A stretch of DNA of 64,000 nucleotides from Leptospiraceae bacterium (lineage in GTDB: Bacteria > Spirochaetota > Leptospiria > Leptospirales > Leptospiraceae). The position numbers were made by a program, and so were the translations under genes. Position 1 is the stretch's first letter. The number at the start of each line of letters is the position of its first letter. The stretch covers positions 248,001 to 312,000 of the forward strand of contig JACKPA010000003.1 in the NCBI GenBank assembly GCA_024233865.1, in the 5' to 3' direction. This document shows positions 7,987 through 15,357 of this stretch, one piece after another. Under the pieces are notes generated by a model. It did no database searches and was not told the origin of the DNA. It was given only the letters and a program-made list of their open reading frames with translations.

Positions 7987-8209
7987 AACCACAGATACAC
8001 ACTGATTAACACGGATATGGGGAAGTCTTGTTATTATAAAGTATATTTATGATAATTATAAATAAATGCGTATTATATGAAAATAGTTTTATAAAAATCC
8101 GTAAGGGATAAGTGCGAGATTCACTATATAAACTATTCAATTTTTTATTAATCAAAAAAATCAAACAGGAATTAAAAAATCGGTGTCCATCTGTGTAAAT
8201 CTGTGGTGA
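7987..8209. repeat. Inverted pair of CCACAGAT-type repeats
   Basis: The arm at 7987-8016 (starting AACCACAGAT, ending ACACGGAT) and the arm at 8180-8209 (reverse complement starting TTCACCACAGAT, ending ACACCGATT) are inverted copies of the same sequence at about 75 percent. They enclose 163 bp with no gene. Such CCACAGAT...ACACAGAT sequences are common dispersed repeats in many bacteria. The gap 7865-8255 holds nothing else. Confidence 0.6.
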
Positions 8210-8255
8210 ATAACAAAAAGATATATACAATGTTATAAATAAGCAAATTCACCTT

Positions 8256-8826
8256 TTGCTAAAAGAATACCTTGCTTTTGGAGGTCTTCCAAGAGTTGCA
8301 TTAGCAAAAAAACATCAGGAAAAAATTGAACTGATAGATGATATTTATAAAACTTACCTCCTACAAGATGTCAGGAATTTTATTAAGAATCAAGATACGG
8401 TTCAATTCAACAACTTACTAAAAATTTTATCTAGTCAAATCGGAAACATGGTTAATTCCAATGAATTATCAAATACAACTCAACTCAGTTATACAAAATG
8501 CGAAGAGTATATCTATCTAATGGAACAGATGTATATCATTAAATTAATTACACCATTTACTACAAATAAGAGAAGAGAAATTACAAAAATGAAGAAACTG
8601 TATTTTCTGGATATTGGTTTGAGAAATATGATCTATAATAGTTTTAACGATATAGATATAAGAGTTGATAATGGAAGTATTTTTGAAAATTTCGTTTTTC
8701 TTGAACTGCTTAAAGTATTGCAAAAGCCTAACACAATTCAGTACTATCGCACAAAGCACAAAAGATGGAGCGGAAATTGATTTTATCGTAAATAATTATT
8801 ATACAATAATACCTTTTGAAGGGTAG
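8256..8826 (+). pseudogene. DUF4143-type ATPase, C-terminal part, frameshifted
   Basis: The frame from TTG 8256 encodes the C-terminal half of an AAA_14/DUF4143 protein: LKEYLAFGGLPRVAL, LQDVRNFIKN, FLDIGLRNM and FENFVFLELLK. The N-terminal ATPase of about 200 residues is absent. After YYRTK the frame stops at 8778-8780, but the family motif DGAEIDFIVNN resumes in the next frame and continues to TAG 8824-8826. The cause is a near-tandem 7-base duplication (ACAAAGC at 8751-8757, ACAAAAG at 8758-8764). The gene is thus broken at both ends. Confidence 0.75.
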
Positions 8827-9640
8827 GATTAAAAGTGCTATTCGTTTTTACAAAAAAGCAAGTGACAATTTCATGATATATGGAAAAGAAAGAGCAAAGG
8901 GTTGTATATTCATAAACAGAAAAAGCACTAAAGAAGACCCTGAAAATCTGAAAAAGGACCCTGTTTATAAAACATTTCTAATGTCTTATCTTTCTATCTT
9001 ATCAGATAAGGGTAGCATACACATGAATATGCTCCGAGCATGGGAAGAATTGGAATTTCCCATTGCATTCCTTACCTTTATTGACATAGCCATCCAAGAT
9101 AAAATTGTTATTCAATTTGATTATTTCAGTGATAGAAAGCAAGCGTTTAGCAAAATCGAAAGGTTTGTTCCTGCAATGTTTAGCTTTCAGGATAAGTATT
9201 GGTTTCTTATTGGAAGAAAGTTGGATCCGGAACCAAAGGAAGAAAAATGGATTCAATACCTTGTTTATGGAATCAAAAATGTAGTTCCCGTTTTGGATAA
9301 AAATGGCAACTATGAAAAATATCCAAACTTACCAAAATTTGTTCTCAAAAAGTTTTATGAATTTACATTTGGTTCTGCCATGCTGAATTACACAGACTCT
9401 GTTACCATTACTTTACAGATCCCCAAAGGTTACAGAGATGCGATTTCCAAAAGGCACAATGATATTGGAAACTGGATAGACGATGAAACTTGGGAAGTTA
9501 CAACCTGTGCACCAAATGAGGTGATTGATTTTGTGTTTAAATGGTCGGGACATATCAAAATACTTAGTCCTGACCCTGTGATCAAGCAATTCAAAGAGAG
9601 GCTAAAAATTTTTAATGAGCTATACAAAGAAACAGGTTAA
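8816..9640 (+). CDS. WYL-domain protein with replaced N-terminus
   Basis: A 274-residue frame from TTG 8816. Residues about 85-150 match a WYL domain: IAIQDKIVIQFDYFS, then RFVPAMFSFQDKYWFLIGRK (the W-F-L triad stands for WYL). A WCX-like C-terminal extension follows (YRDAISKRH to HIKILSPDP). WYL proteins are ligand-sensing transcription regulators, often near defence genes. The usual N-terminal winged helix is missing. Residues 1-40 instead look like the tail of the preceding DUF4143 ATPase (GRIKSAIRFYKKA, CIFINRK), so this is probably a deletion fusion. Its 3' end overlaps the convergent PIN gene by 29 bp. Confidence 0.6.
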   Translation: MKGRIKSAIRFYKKASDNFMIYGKERAKGCIFINRKSTKEDPENLKKDPVYKTFLMSYLSILSDKGSIHMNMLRAWEELEFPIAFLTFIDIAIQDKIVIQFDYFSDRKQAFSKIERFVPAMFSFQDKYWFLIGRKLDPEPKEEKWIQYLVYGIKNVVPVLDKNGNYEKYPNLPKFVLKKFYEFTFGSAMLNYTDSVTITLQIPKGYRDAISKRHNDIGNWIDDETWEVTTCAPNEVIDFVFKWSGHIKILSPDPVIKQFKERLKIFNELYKETG

Positions 9641-9908
9641 AATGCTCCATCGGAAAAACCCCAAAAAACCAAACTCTCATTCTACCAAAATTTATATTTT
9701 TTACTTCTCTAACTTCAAGTATATTTTTCTCTATTAACTCCATTATACCTTCTATCTCAGATTTTGCTTTTCCTTGCAAAATGAGTTCTTCAAAAACAGC
9801 ATGAGGAATAAAAACCTTTGAATATAATTTTTCGATAAGGTCTAATTTTTCTATCTTCGACAAATTAATCAAAGGTGAAGAATTGCTTATAATCTTAGCC
9901 GATTGCAT
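9612..9908 (-). pseudogene. Truncated DUF3368-type PIN toxin
   Basis: Residues 1-70 follow the N-terminus of PIN/DUF3368 toxins: ISNSSPLINLSKIEKLDLI (catalytic Asp position is Ser in this subfamily) and VFIPHAVFEELIL. After VREVKNI the homology stops. The last 25 codons (RVWFFGVFPMEHF) are read antisense to the end of the WYL gene. A complete member such as 13120-13593 here has 157 residues including LDYGEATAISLA and LIIDERKGR, all missing. The toxin is very likely dead. Confidence 0.65.
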
Positions 9909-10146
9909 ATATCAAATCTTCTTGAAAGCTTTCCATATCATAGTGCCTGTCAATCTTTCTCGTTCCAAGTTCATTGTGAAATTCCCATTTGGTTATCTTA
10001 GCTAGTTCTCTTGCTTTACCAAAGGACAACATTCTACGTTGATACAAAGATATGGCTAACTCTAATAACAATACTGTTTCGAGTTCTTTTTCAGGAAACC
10101 TGATTGCCATTAGTATATCAGCAGGTATTTTGAGATTTAATTCCAT
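9895..10146 (-). CDS. UPF0175 family antitoxin
   Basis: An 83-residue protein with the UPF0175 pattern: PADILMAIRFPEKELE, LLLELAISLYQRRMLSFGKARELA and KWEFHNELGTRKI. The helix-turn-helix-like centre is intact. UPF0175 proteins accompany DUF3368 PIN toxins as antitoxins. It overlaps the start of the truncated toxin by 14 bp, the arrangement expected for a pair. It is now an orphan, which may protect against the related complete toxin downstream (inference). Confidence 0.75.
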   Translation of the reverse strand: MELNLKIPADILMAIRFPEKELETVLLLELAISLYQRRMLSFGKARELAKITKWEFHNELGTRKIDRHYDMESFQEDLIYAIG

Positions 10147-10196
10147 GTTTCTCTTCCTTTATTTCTGTTTTTCTTCTCATTTGTAGTTTGTCAACT

Positions 10197-10322
10197 TTAT
10201 TTAAGACAAGACACTTTTTCTTTTGTATTGTCTCCAAACAGAGCTGTAAACTGTGGATTGAGGTTAAATTGTTGTGATTTAAAACATTTGAAGTTTTGGA
10301 TGTATAGTTGGTTGATTTTCAT
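10197..10322 (-). pseudogene. N-terminal stub of an SMC/RecF-like AAA ATPase
   Basis: A 41-codon frame from ATG 10322-10320 reads MKINQLYIQNFKCFKSQ and then FTALFGDNTKEK before TAA. This is the start typical of AAA_15/21 ATPases of defence systems (IxNFKCF, then GxNGxGKT). The Walker A sequence has degenerated to GDNTKEK. No continuation is found, so only the first 35-40 residues of a 400-600 residue protein survive. Confidence 0.6.
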
Positions 10323-10330
10323 TTTATTTT

Positions 10331-10680
10331 TTAAACTTTTGGTAGATATGAAAAATTACATCGCACCATGTTTGTAAATTTAGAATTCTTTTTTCCGGCT
10401 AAGTCATAAAGTTTTTTGGCTTCAATCACCAATTTTTTTAACTTATTTGGAGGAAAGCCAAAAGTTTCACAAGCACTTTTAATCTTTCTATTACTCTATA
10501 AATTAATTGAAGCAACTGTAGTTTCATTCCTTCCCTCGGTTAATAATTTTTTGGGTATGTTAGAAGTTTTATCTATTTTAATCATTGTTTACCGTTTCTT
10601 GCTCCAATTTCCCTTGCAAATTGTCTCATAATTTCAAATTCTTTGATTTCGTCTTGTGTGTTTCCTAATCTGTTTGCATA
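10331..10680 (-). pseudogene. Remnants of an ATPase tail and a small nuclease-like gene
   Basis: Three short pieces are visible on the minus strand. From 10680 to 10582 a frame reads LGNTQDEIKEFE and ends IGARNGKQ, like the C-terminus of a defence ATPase. It stops in an ATGA overlap with a second frame (10585 down) beginning MIKIDKTSNIPKKLL, like the start of TIGR02646/PtuB-type HNH proteins, stopped by TAG after about 30 codons. The same frame then stays open to TAA 10331-10333 (IKSACETFGFPPN, LVIEAKKLYDLAG). The ATPase-then-HNH order with ATGA coupling resembles Septu or retron-associated pairs, but the pieces are too short to be sure. Confidence 0.4.
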
Positions 10681-10701
10681 TTATTATCCTATTTTCTTAG
10701 C

Positions 10702-12246
10702 TCATTCAGAATAAACCAATTCATAGTTTCCAATTAATTGCTTTTTTTGGTCTAAACATTCTATCATCAATTTATTTTCGTTTAAAACGGTTAATGAAAA
10801 ATACACCTTTTTGACTTCAGAACTTATGGAAAATTCTACTGTTCCAATCTCTTTTGGTTCTTCAACATTTTCATTCCAAGATACTACACTTATCCTATTT
10901 GCACCGTTATTCTTTGCTTTTAATGCTTTAGATGATACAACTTTCTCTCCAACAAAATTATTTTTTGAAAGTAGAGGAAATACCTTTTCAACACCTTTTT
11001 TGGCGACAACCCAGAGTCCAAAATTTAAAGAAATCTTTTCTTTGATATGAATTTTATTATATGCAATCAAACTTGCTCCGTAAGAGATTGCCATTGTCTT
11101 ATCATCTTCATTAGCAAATTCATAAAAATCCGAATTTATATTTTCTGAAATGTGAGAATACAATAAAATATTATTTGAACTTCCTCCAACAAGAACAACT
11201 CTATCAATCTTAATATTTATGTTTTTATTCAATAAATCTTTAATTTTATTTTCAACAACTTCACCGAATCTATTAGTGATATCAGGAATTTCTTGAGGAA
11301 AAAATGATACATCTTTATTAAAAAAGAATACAAACTCTTCTTTTATACCCTTAAAAAATCCACCCACATATTTAGAGAGCTTTTGTTTAACCGTGTCCTT
11401 AGTTTCCTTAAGTGTGTCTTTAAGCCTGCTCAAAAAGTTCTTTTTTAATTCACTTGCATTTTTTAAGTCATCATTTTTCAATCTCACTTCGTCATTGGCT
11501 TTAATTTTTAGTATTTCAGAACGAATTTTAAGATAGGTTTTATCATACTCATATAAACTCTCAAAATCTTTTCCTGCTTGGTTTGCAAGCTTTTTGGCGA
11601 TCTCATCGTCAATATAACCTCCTCCAGACTTATCGGAATACGAACTATCTAGAAATTCAATATTATTTTTGGAGTCAATTTTACATAATAAATAGTCTTG
11701 TGTCCCACCACCTAAATCGCAAATTAATATATTTTCTTGCTTTTTATCATTTCTAATATAAGCATAATAAGCAGCTGCTGCGACTGGTTCTCTAATTATA
11801 CGGTTTAATTGAGTACCACTTTTTTTAACTGCTTCTTTTGTAGCTTTTTGTTTAAGGTCTGCTTCTTCTAGAGGTACAGTGACAACTACTTCATCAACCT
11901 GAGCACTTTTTTCTGTCTGGACTGTATGGATTATGTATTTGAGTATCTCTGCTGTTAAATCTATAGCTTGTGGATCACTTCCAAGATTTCTCTTATACTC
12001 ATAGTAAACATTTACAGAATTTCCTAATTTTCCTTTATCTTCTTTGTAAATGTTTTCAAAATCAACCATAGCGGTTTTACCAAATGTTCTCGATCCATTT
12101 TCAGAAAGTTGAAATGTTGGAAACCTTGCACTTTTATTTCCCATAACTCCTTGGAAAAAGTTTAAAGGTTCTAGTTCGTCCTTTTCATTTATAGTGCTAA
12201 CTACTGTGTAGCTTGTTCCTAAGTCTATTCCTAATTTAATTCCCAT
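10702..12246 (-). CDS. Hsp70/DnaK-like protein, divergent
   Basis: A 514-residue actin-fold ATPase of the Hsp70 family. Visible motifs are GIDLGTSYTVVS (phosphate 1, residues 6-17), VVVTVPLEEAD, REPVAAAAYYAY, ILICDLGGGTQDY (phosphate 2) and RVVLVGGSSNN (adenosine motif). The lysine-rich insert at about 255-320 and a short C-terminal beta-like region of about 110 residues make it smaller than housekeeping DnaK (about 640). There is no EEVD-like tail. It lies at the distal end of the minus-strand block holding a two-module AAA+ protein, an activase and coiled-coil proteins. No dnaJ or grpE is adjacent, so a specialised chaperone or sensor role is inferred. Confidence 0.85.
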   Translation of the reverse strand: MGIKLGIDLGTSYTVVSTINEKDELEPLNFFQGVMGNKSARFPTFQLSENGSRTFGKTAMVDFENIYKEDKGKLGNSVNVYYEYKRNLGSDPQAIDLTAEILKYIIHTVQTEKSAQVDEVVVTVPLEEADLKQKATKEAVKKSGTQLNRIIREPVAAAAYYAYIRNDKKQENILICDLGGGTQDYLLCKIDSKNNIEFLDSSYSDKSGGGYIDDEIAKKLANQAGKDFESLYEYDKTYLKIRSEILKIKANDEVRLKNDDLKNASELKKNFLSRLKDTLKETKDTVKQKLSKYVGGFFKGIKEEFVFFFNKDVSFFPQEIPDITNRFGEVVENKIKDLLNKNINIKIDRVVLVGGSSNNILLYSHISENINSDFYEFANEDDKTMAISYGASLIAYNKIHIKEKISLNFGLWVVAKKGVEKVFPLLSKNNFVGEKVVSSKALKAKNNGANRISVVSWNENVEEPKEIGTVEFSISSEVKKVYFSLTVLNENKLMIECLDQKKQLIGNYELVYSE

Positions 12247-12317
12247 ATTTGTCTCCTTTTTTTGTTCATGGCCCCTTACAGGCTATTTCTATAGAAGTTA
12301 TACCGCCCTTTCAAGGC

Positions 12318-13115
12318 TTATTTCATAGCTTCTCGAATCAAAGTTTCAATTTCAGGCTTTCCTTTTGCCCAATCTAAGGCTGTTTTTCCATCTTTATCCT
12401 TTGCATGCAAGTCTATCTTATCTTTGTGCTGCAAAAGTAATTTTGTAATTTCCAAATTGCCTTTTTCAGCAGCAATCATTAGAGGTGTTTCTTTCCAAAT
12501 TGTGTGCCTTTCATTTAAGCCAATTCCCCGTTCAATAAGAAATGTAGCAATCTCTGTCAAACTATCCCATATAGCTTTAGTTAGAATTGTATGTTCACCG
12601 ATTCTGATATTTTCATAAGGTGCATCTTTTTCCAAGAAAAATTTATAAAGTTTTTCATATCCTTTGTCATATGCTTTTTGTAATGGATTTTTTCCCTCTT
12701 TATTTCAACCATAAGGTTTAGATCCAGCATCTAGTAAAAAAATAGCAATTTCTTCATTAACATCAATGGCTTTCATTAAGCAAGAATTTCCATCCTGATC
12801 TCTTGCATTATAATTCGCTCCATGTTCAACTAGTAATTTAATCAGTTCGATATTATTCTTTTCTATTGCCGTAAGCAAAGGGTTTCCTTGATTTACATTC
12901 GCTCCATGTTCTACGATAACTCTGATAAATTCCATTTTATTCAGTTCAATAACCTTTTGCAAAGGTGTAAGACCAACTTGTTGAAAGTTTACGTCAGCTC
13001 CATCGGCTATTGCAAGTTCTAAGCCTCTTAAAGAGTTATAGCGAATACTATCCCATAAATCTTGATTTGCGTATTCATAAGGTGGTTCTTCAATCAATTC
13101 AAAATCTGTTTGCAT
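12318..13115 (-). pseudogene. Ankyrin-repeat protein interrupted by TGA
   Basis: The frame starts with MQTDFELIEE (ATG 13115), shared with three other ankyrin genes in this block, and runs through about four ankyrin units (GLTPLQKVIELNK, NIELIKLLVEHGANYN). After SKPYG it meets TGA at 12705-12707. The paralogue at 19868-20752 has Trp (TGG) there (KPYGWDKERWTPLQ). Behind the stop the same frame continues for 128 residues with further repeats (TPLMIAAEKGNLEITKLLLQ, DKDGKTALDWAKG) to the TAA. One G-to-A change therefore splits a 265-residue protein. Other genes here use TGA as stop, so recoding is unlikely. Confidence 0.75.
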
Positions 13116-13119
13116 AAGT

Positions 13120-13593
13120 TTACTCTCCTGCTGCACTACAAATATCTTGAATAATATCATTAGATATATAATACTTTTCTTGGAGTAACTGATTAAAAAA
13201 TTTGGTTACTTCTGAAATATATCCAGAAAGTTTTGCCTTTAACAATATGCCAGCTATTCCAATGATTTCTATTCCATAGACTTGTTCAGCAATTCTTCTT
13301 CCTTTTCTCTCATCAATAATAAGTAAATCTGCTTTGAAAAACATAGCAAGTGATATAGCAGTTGCTTCTCCATAATCTAATTCATTTAGTAAAAGAGGGT
13401 CTACACTTTTATTCGCTTCAACCTTTATCCATGAATAATCTTGTATTTGGATAGTATTTAAATATTTTGTATTCATAATCTCGTTGAAAACAGCTTCTGA
13501 AATATAAATATTATTAAAGAGCTTATTTAAAATATCTAAAATTCCTATTTTATATAAACCAATAATTGGACCAGTATTAGAAATTACTTTCAT
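13120..13593 (-). CDS. DUF3368 PIN-domain toxin
   Basis: A complete 157-residue PIN-fold protein. The N-terminus reads ISNTGPIIGLYKIGIL, the middle has LDYGEATAISLAM (acidic residues of the active site) and LLIIDERKGRRIAEQ. It ends with GIAGILLKAKLSG, as in DUF3368 RNases. It is probably a ribonuclease toxin of a type II toxin-antitoxin pair. Its ATG overlaps the antitoxin stop by ATGA (13590-13593). The ankyrin gene follows after 4 bp, so the pair is embedded in the block. Confidence 0.8.
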   Translation of the reverse strand: MKVISNTGPIIGLYKIGILDILNKLFNNIYISEAVFNEIMNTKYLNTIQIQDYSWIKVEANKSVDPLLLNELDYGEATAISLAMFFKADLLIIDERKGRRIAEQVYGIEIIGIAGILLKAKLSGYISEVTKFFNQLLQEKYYISNDIIQDICSAAGE

Positions 13594-13850
13594 AAACTTT
13601 TAGCCTTTTCTATTTCTTTTTGAATTTCTTCTTTTTCCATTCTAACAATCGGTATCCCCAAACTACTAAGTTCTATCATAAAATCAATACGATTCATTCC
13701 ACACATTTCGGCGGCTTGTCCTGTTGTTAAAAATCCCAATTCAAAAAATTTGATTGCTATAAGTTTTTGAGTTTCTTCTCTAAGCTTTTCTTTTGAGCAG
13801 TCCCATTTCAAGAGTAAGGTTTCCGGAACGTTTATATTTATTGATAACAT
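13590..13850 (-). CDS. UPF0175 family antitoxin
   Basis: An 86-residue protein with the UPF0175 core: LREETQKLIAIKFFELGFLTTGQAAEMCGMNRIDFM, which includes a helix-turn-helix (shown here only as the family pattern FFxxGxLxxGQAAxMxGMxRxxF), followed by LSSLGIPIVRM. It should bind and neutralise the overlapping PIN toxin and repress the pair's promoter. The gene follows a 37-bp gap after the XisI gene on the same strand. Confidence 0.8.
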   Translation of the reverse strand: MLSININVPETLLLKWDCSKEKLREETQKLIAIKFFELGFLTTGQAAEMCGMNRIDFMIELSSLGIPIVRMEKEEIQKEIEKAKSL

Positions 13851-13887
13851 ATTATTGTCTCCTTTTAAAAATTCTGTCTTTCATTTA

Positions 13888-14226
13888 TCATGCTGACTTT
13901 GCATAATCTGTGAATTTCCACATTTCTGGTGGATGGAAAGCTACAACTATATCTTCTCTAGCGACTCCTCTTTCCATCAATTCCTCTCCTACCTCTACGT
14001 CAGTTCCGTTGTGTTGTATCCAAACTTTACCACCTATGATATCGAAATGAAATACGCAACCATGAGCTCTATCGTCCTTTTGCCAACCAACAGTATACAA
14101 AAGATAATGGTCTCGTTCCGTATCAAAGATTAACTGAACGTCTACTTCCGCGTTGGAAGGTTTGAAGTTTCCATATTTTTGAATCAATTCCATAATTGCG
14201 TTACGATATTTTTCTATTTTATCCAT
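13888..14226 (-). CDS. xisI: XisI-family protein
   Basis: A 112-residue protein with the XisI hallmark GWQKDDRAHGCVFHFDI, KVWIQHNGTDVEVGEEL and VVAFHPPEMWKFTDYA. XisI was named for control of fdxN element excision in heterocystous cyanobacteria. The family is common in cyanobacteria and scattered elsewhere, nearly always paired with XisH. The start overlaps the XisH gene by 13 bp. Finding a pair in a spirochaete-like genome points to horizontal transfer. Confidence 0.88.
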   Translation of the reverse strand: MDKIEKYRNAIMELIQKYGNFKPSNAEVDVQLIFDTERDHYLLYTVGWQKDDRAHGCVFHFDIIGGKVWIQHNGTDVEVGEELMERGVAREDIVVAFHPPEMWKFTDYAKSA

Positions 14227-14630
14227 TGGATTATTTCCTCCTTAGTAGGGTCAAAAACTATAATATAAAGATTATTTTTCTTAATGGAAAATGAAAAAAA
14301 AGAATAATTCAAAAATCTTTGGTATACTTTTTTTGTTATAGCTACGTATAGAGTTCTATCAGGTTCCATCTCCTGTAAAACAATTTTATAATTTATAAAT
14401 TGCCCTAATGCTGAATGATATTCAGATACCAACGAAGTTCCCACAAAACTCTTAATTTCTACAGCAATTTTTTCTCCATTTTTTTCTGCACTGATTACTT
14501 TTTCAGCTCCCAAATCAATAAACAAGTCAACTTCTCCGAATTTCATAATAAGCGGATCAGCTGTGATGTTCCAACCATCCTTTTCCAAAGCAGTTTTTAC
14601 AACGTTATGATAAATGTCTTTTGCACTCAA
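14214..14630 (-). CDS. xisH: XisH-family protein
   Basis: A 138-residue protein matching XisH: AKDIYHNVVKTALEKDGW, DPLIM, EVDLFIDLGAEKVISAEKNG, then IAVEIKSFVGTS and YHSALGQFINY. The spacing of Asp in EVDLFID and EIKSF resembles a PD-(D/E)XK nuclease fold, as noted for this family. The start codon is TTG 14630-14628, supported by AGGAG 7 bases upstream. A 13-codon leader frame ends over the start. XisH acts together with XisI; in cyanobacteria the pair affects element excision, but its role here is unknown. Confidence 0.88.
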   Translation of the reverse strand: MSAKDIYHNVVKTALEKDGWNITADPLIMKFGEVDLFIDLGAEKVISAEKNGEKIAVEIKSFVGTSLVSEYHSALGQFINYKIVLQEMEPDRTLYVAITKKVYQRFLNYSFFSFSIKKNNLYIIVFDPTKEEIIQWIK

Positions 14631-14668
14631 AAGTTAACTCCTGTTTTTAGTTTTAAATCTGTTTGCAT
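14627..14668 (-). other. 13-codon leader frame derived from the ankyrin start
   Basis: The sequence ATGCAAACAGATTT at 14668 repeats the first codons of the ankyrin genes (MQTD). After a good AAAGGAAA ribosome-binding site it encodes MQTDLKLKTGVNF and stops at TGA 14629-14627, overlapping the TTG of XisH. It may couple translation into XisH, or it may be a recombination scar at which an ankyrin gene was replaced. Confidence 0.45.
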
Positions 14669-14732
14669 AATTATTTCCTTTCTATTGGTTATTTCGATAC
14701 GCAGTATATCAATTGTTAAGTGACCGAATATA

Positions 14733-15356
14733 CTAAAACTCCAATTTCACTCCTCTTGTTGCCATTCTTTCGGTTAGTGTTTGCAATTCTTGTCTTCCTG
14801 GAATCCCTATTACTTTAAGTTGATCTTCTTGGATTAAAAATTCCAGACCAGGTTGTTTTGTATCTAATTTTTTTTCTAAATACTTATATCTATCAGTTAG
14901 AAAGTGAATTTTCTGATTTGCAGAACCTTTCCAAAGCTGTCCTTGGTTAAGGTGATCTACATGTCTACCATCCACAAGGATATCTATATATTTTAAAAAT
15001 TCGATCTGTTCCGAATGATTTTGTTGTTTTATTTCCTCTAAAGTATAGCCAGTATAACACATAATGGAAAGGTCTGTTGTTGTTTTAAGCTTATTAGACA
15101 ATTCAGAAAGTGCTGAAGCCTGTTCCATAGGTTCACCTCCGGAAAAAGTGACTCCTTCAATCCCTTTTGTTTTCAATATTAGCTGATAGACTTCTTCCAC
15201 ATTCATTTGTATTTTGTATTTTTCAAAATCGTGTGTATGTGGTGCAATACATTTTGGACAGGAAAATTTACAACCCTGAACCCAAAGTCCAAAACGCTTA
15301 CCAGGTCCAAGAACATTCACTTCCTCTTGGTAGTATTCCATATACAGAGTTTGCAT
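14733..15356 (-). CDS. Radical-SAM activating-enzyme-like protein (NrdG/QueE type)
   Basis: A 207-residue protein with the radical-SAM cluster motif CKFSCPKC (Cys29, Cys33, Cys36), preceded by GLWVQGC. It also has GVTFSGGEPMEQ (SAM-binding GGEP, residues 68-79) and MCYTGYTLEEI, as in anaerobic ribonucleotide reductase activases. The C-terminal 60 residues diverge from NrdG. No ribonucleotide reductase gene is near. Its stop-start gap with the upstream AAA+ gene is 1 bp, so it is clearly co-translated with that protein. It may therefore modify or activate a protein of this block (inference). Confidence 0.85.
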   Translation of the reverse strand: MQTLYMEYYQEEVNVLGPGKRFGLWVQGCKFSCPKCIAPHTHDFEKYKIQMNVEEVYQLILKTKGIEGVTFSGGEPMEQASALSELSNKLKTTTDLSIMCYTGYTLEEIKQQNHSEQIEFLKYIDILVDGRHVDHLNQGQLWKGSANQKIHFLTDRYKYLEKKLDTKQPGLEFLIQEDQLKVIGIPGRQELQTLTERMATRGVKLEF

Positions 15357-15357
15357 T

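Noticed and set aside
8006..8230. Minus-strand frame of 74 codons
   Set aside because: It is made of the CCACAGAT inverted repeats and AT-rich DNA; no start signals or protein-like features.
10416..10631. 71-codon hydrophobic frame on the plus strand
   Set aside because: It lies antisense to the ATPase/HNH-like remnants, which give recognisable protein motifs on the minus strand.
12705..12707. TGA as a sense (Trp) codon
   Set aside because: Many intact genes in the window end with TGA and use TGG for Trp, so a changed code is not supported.
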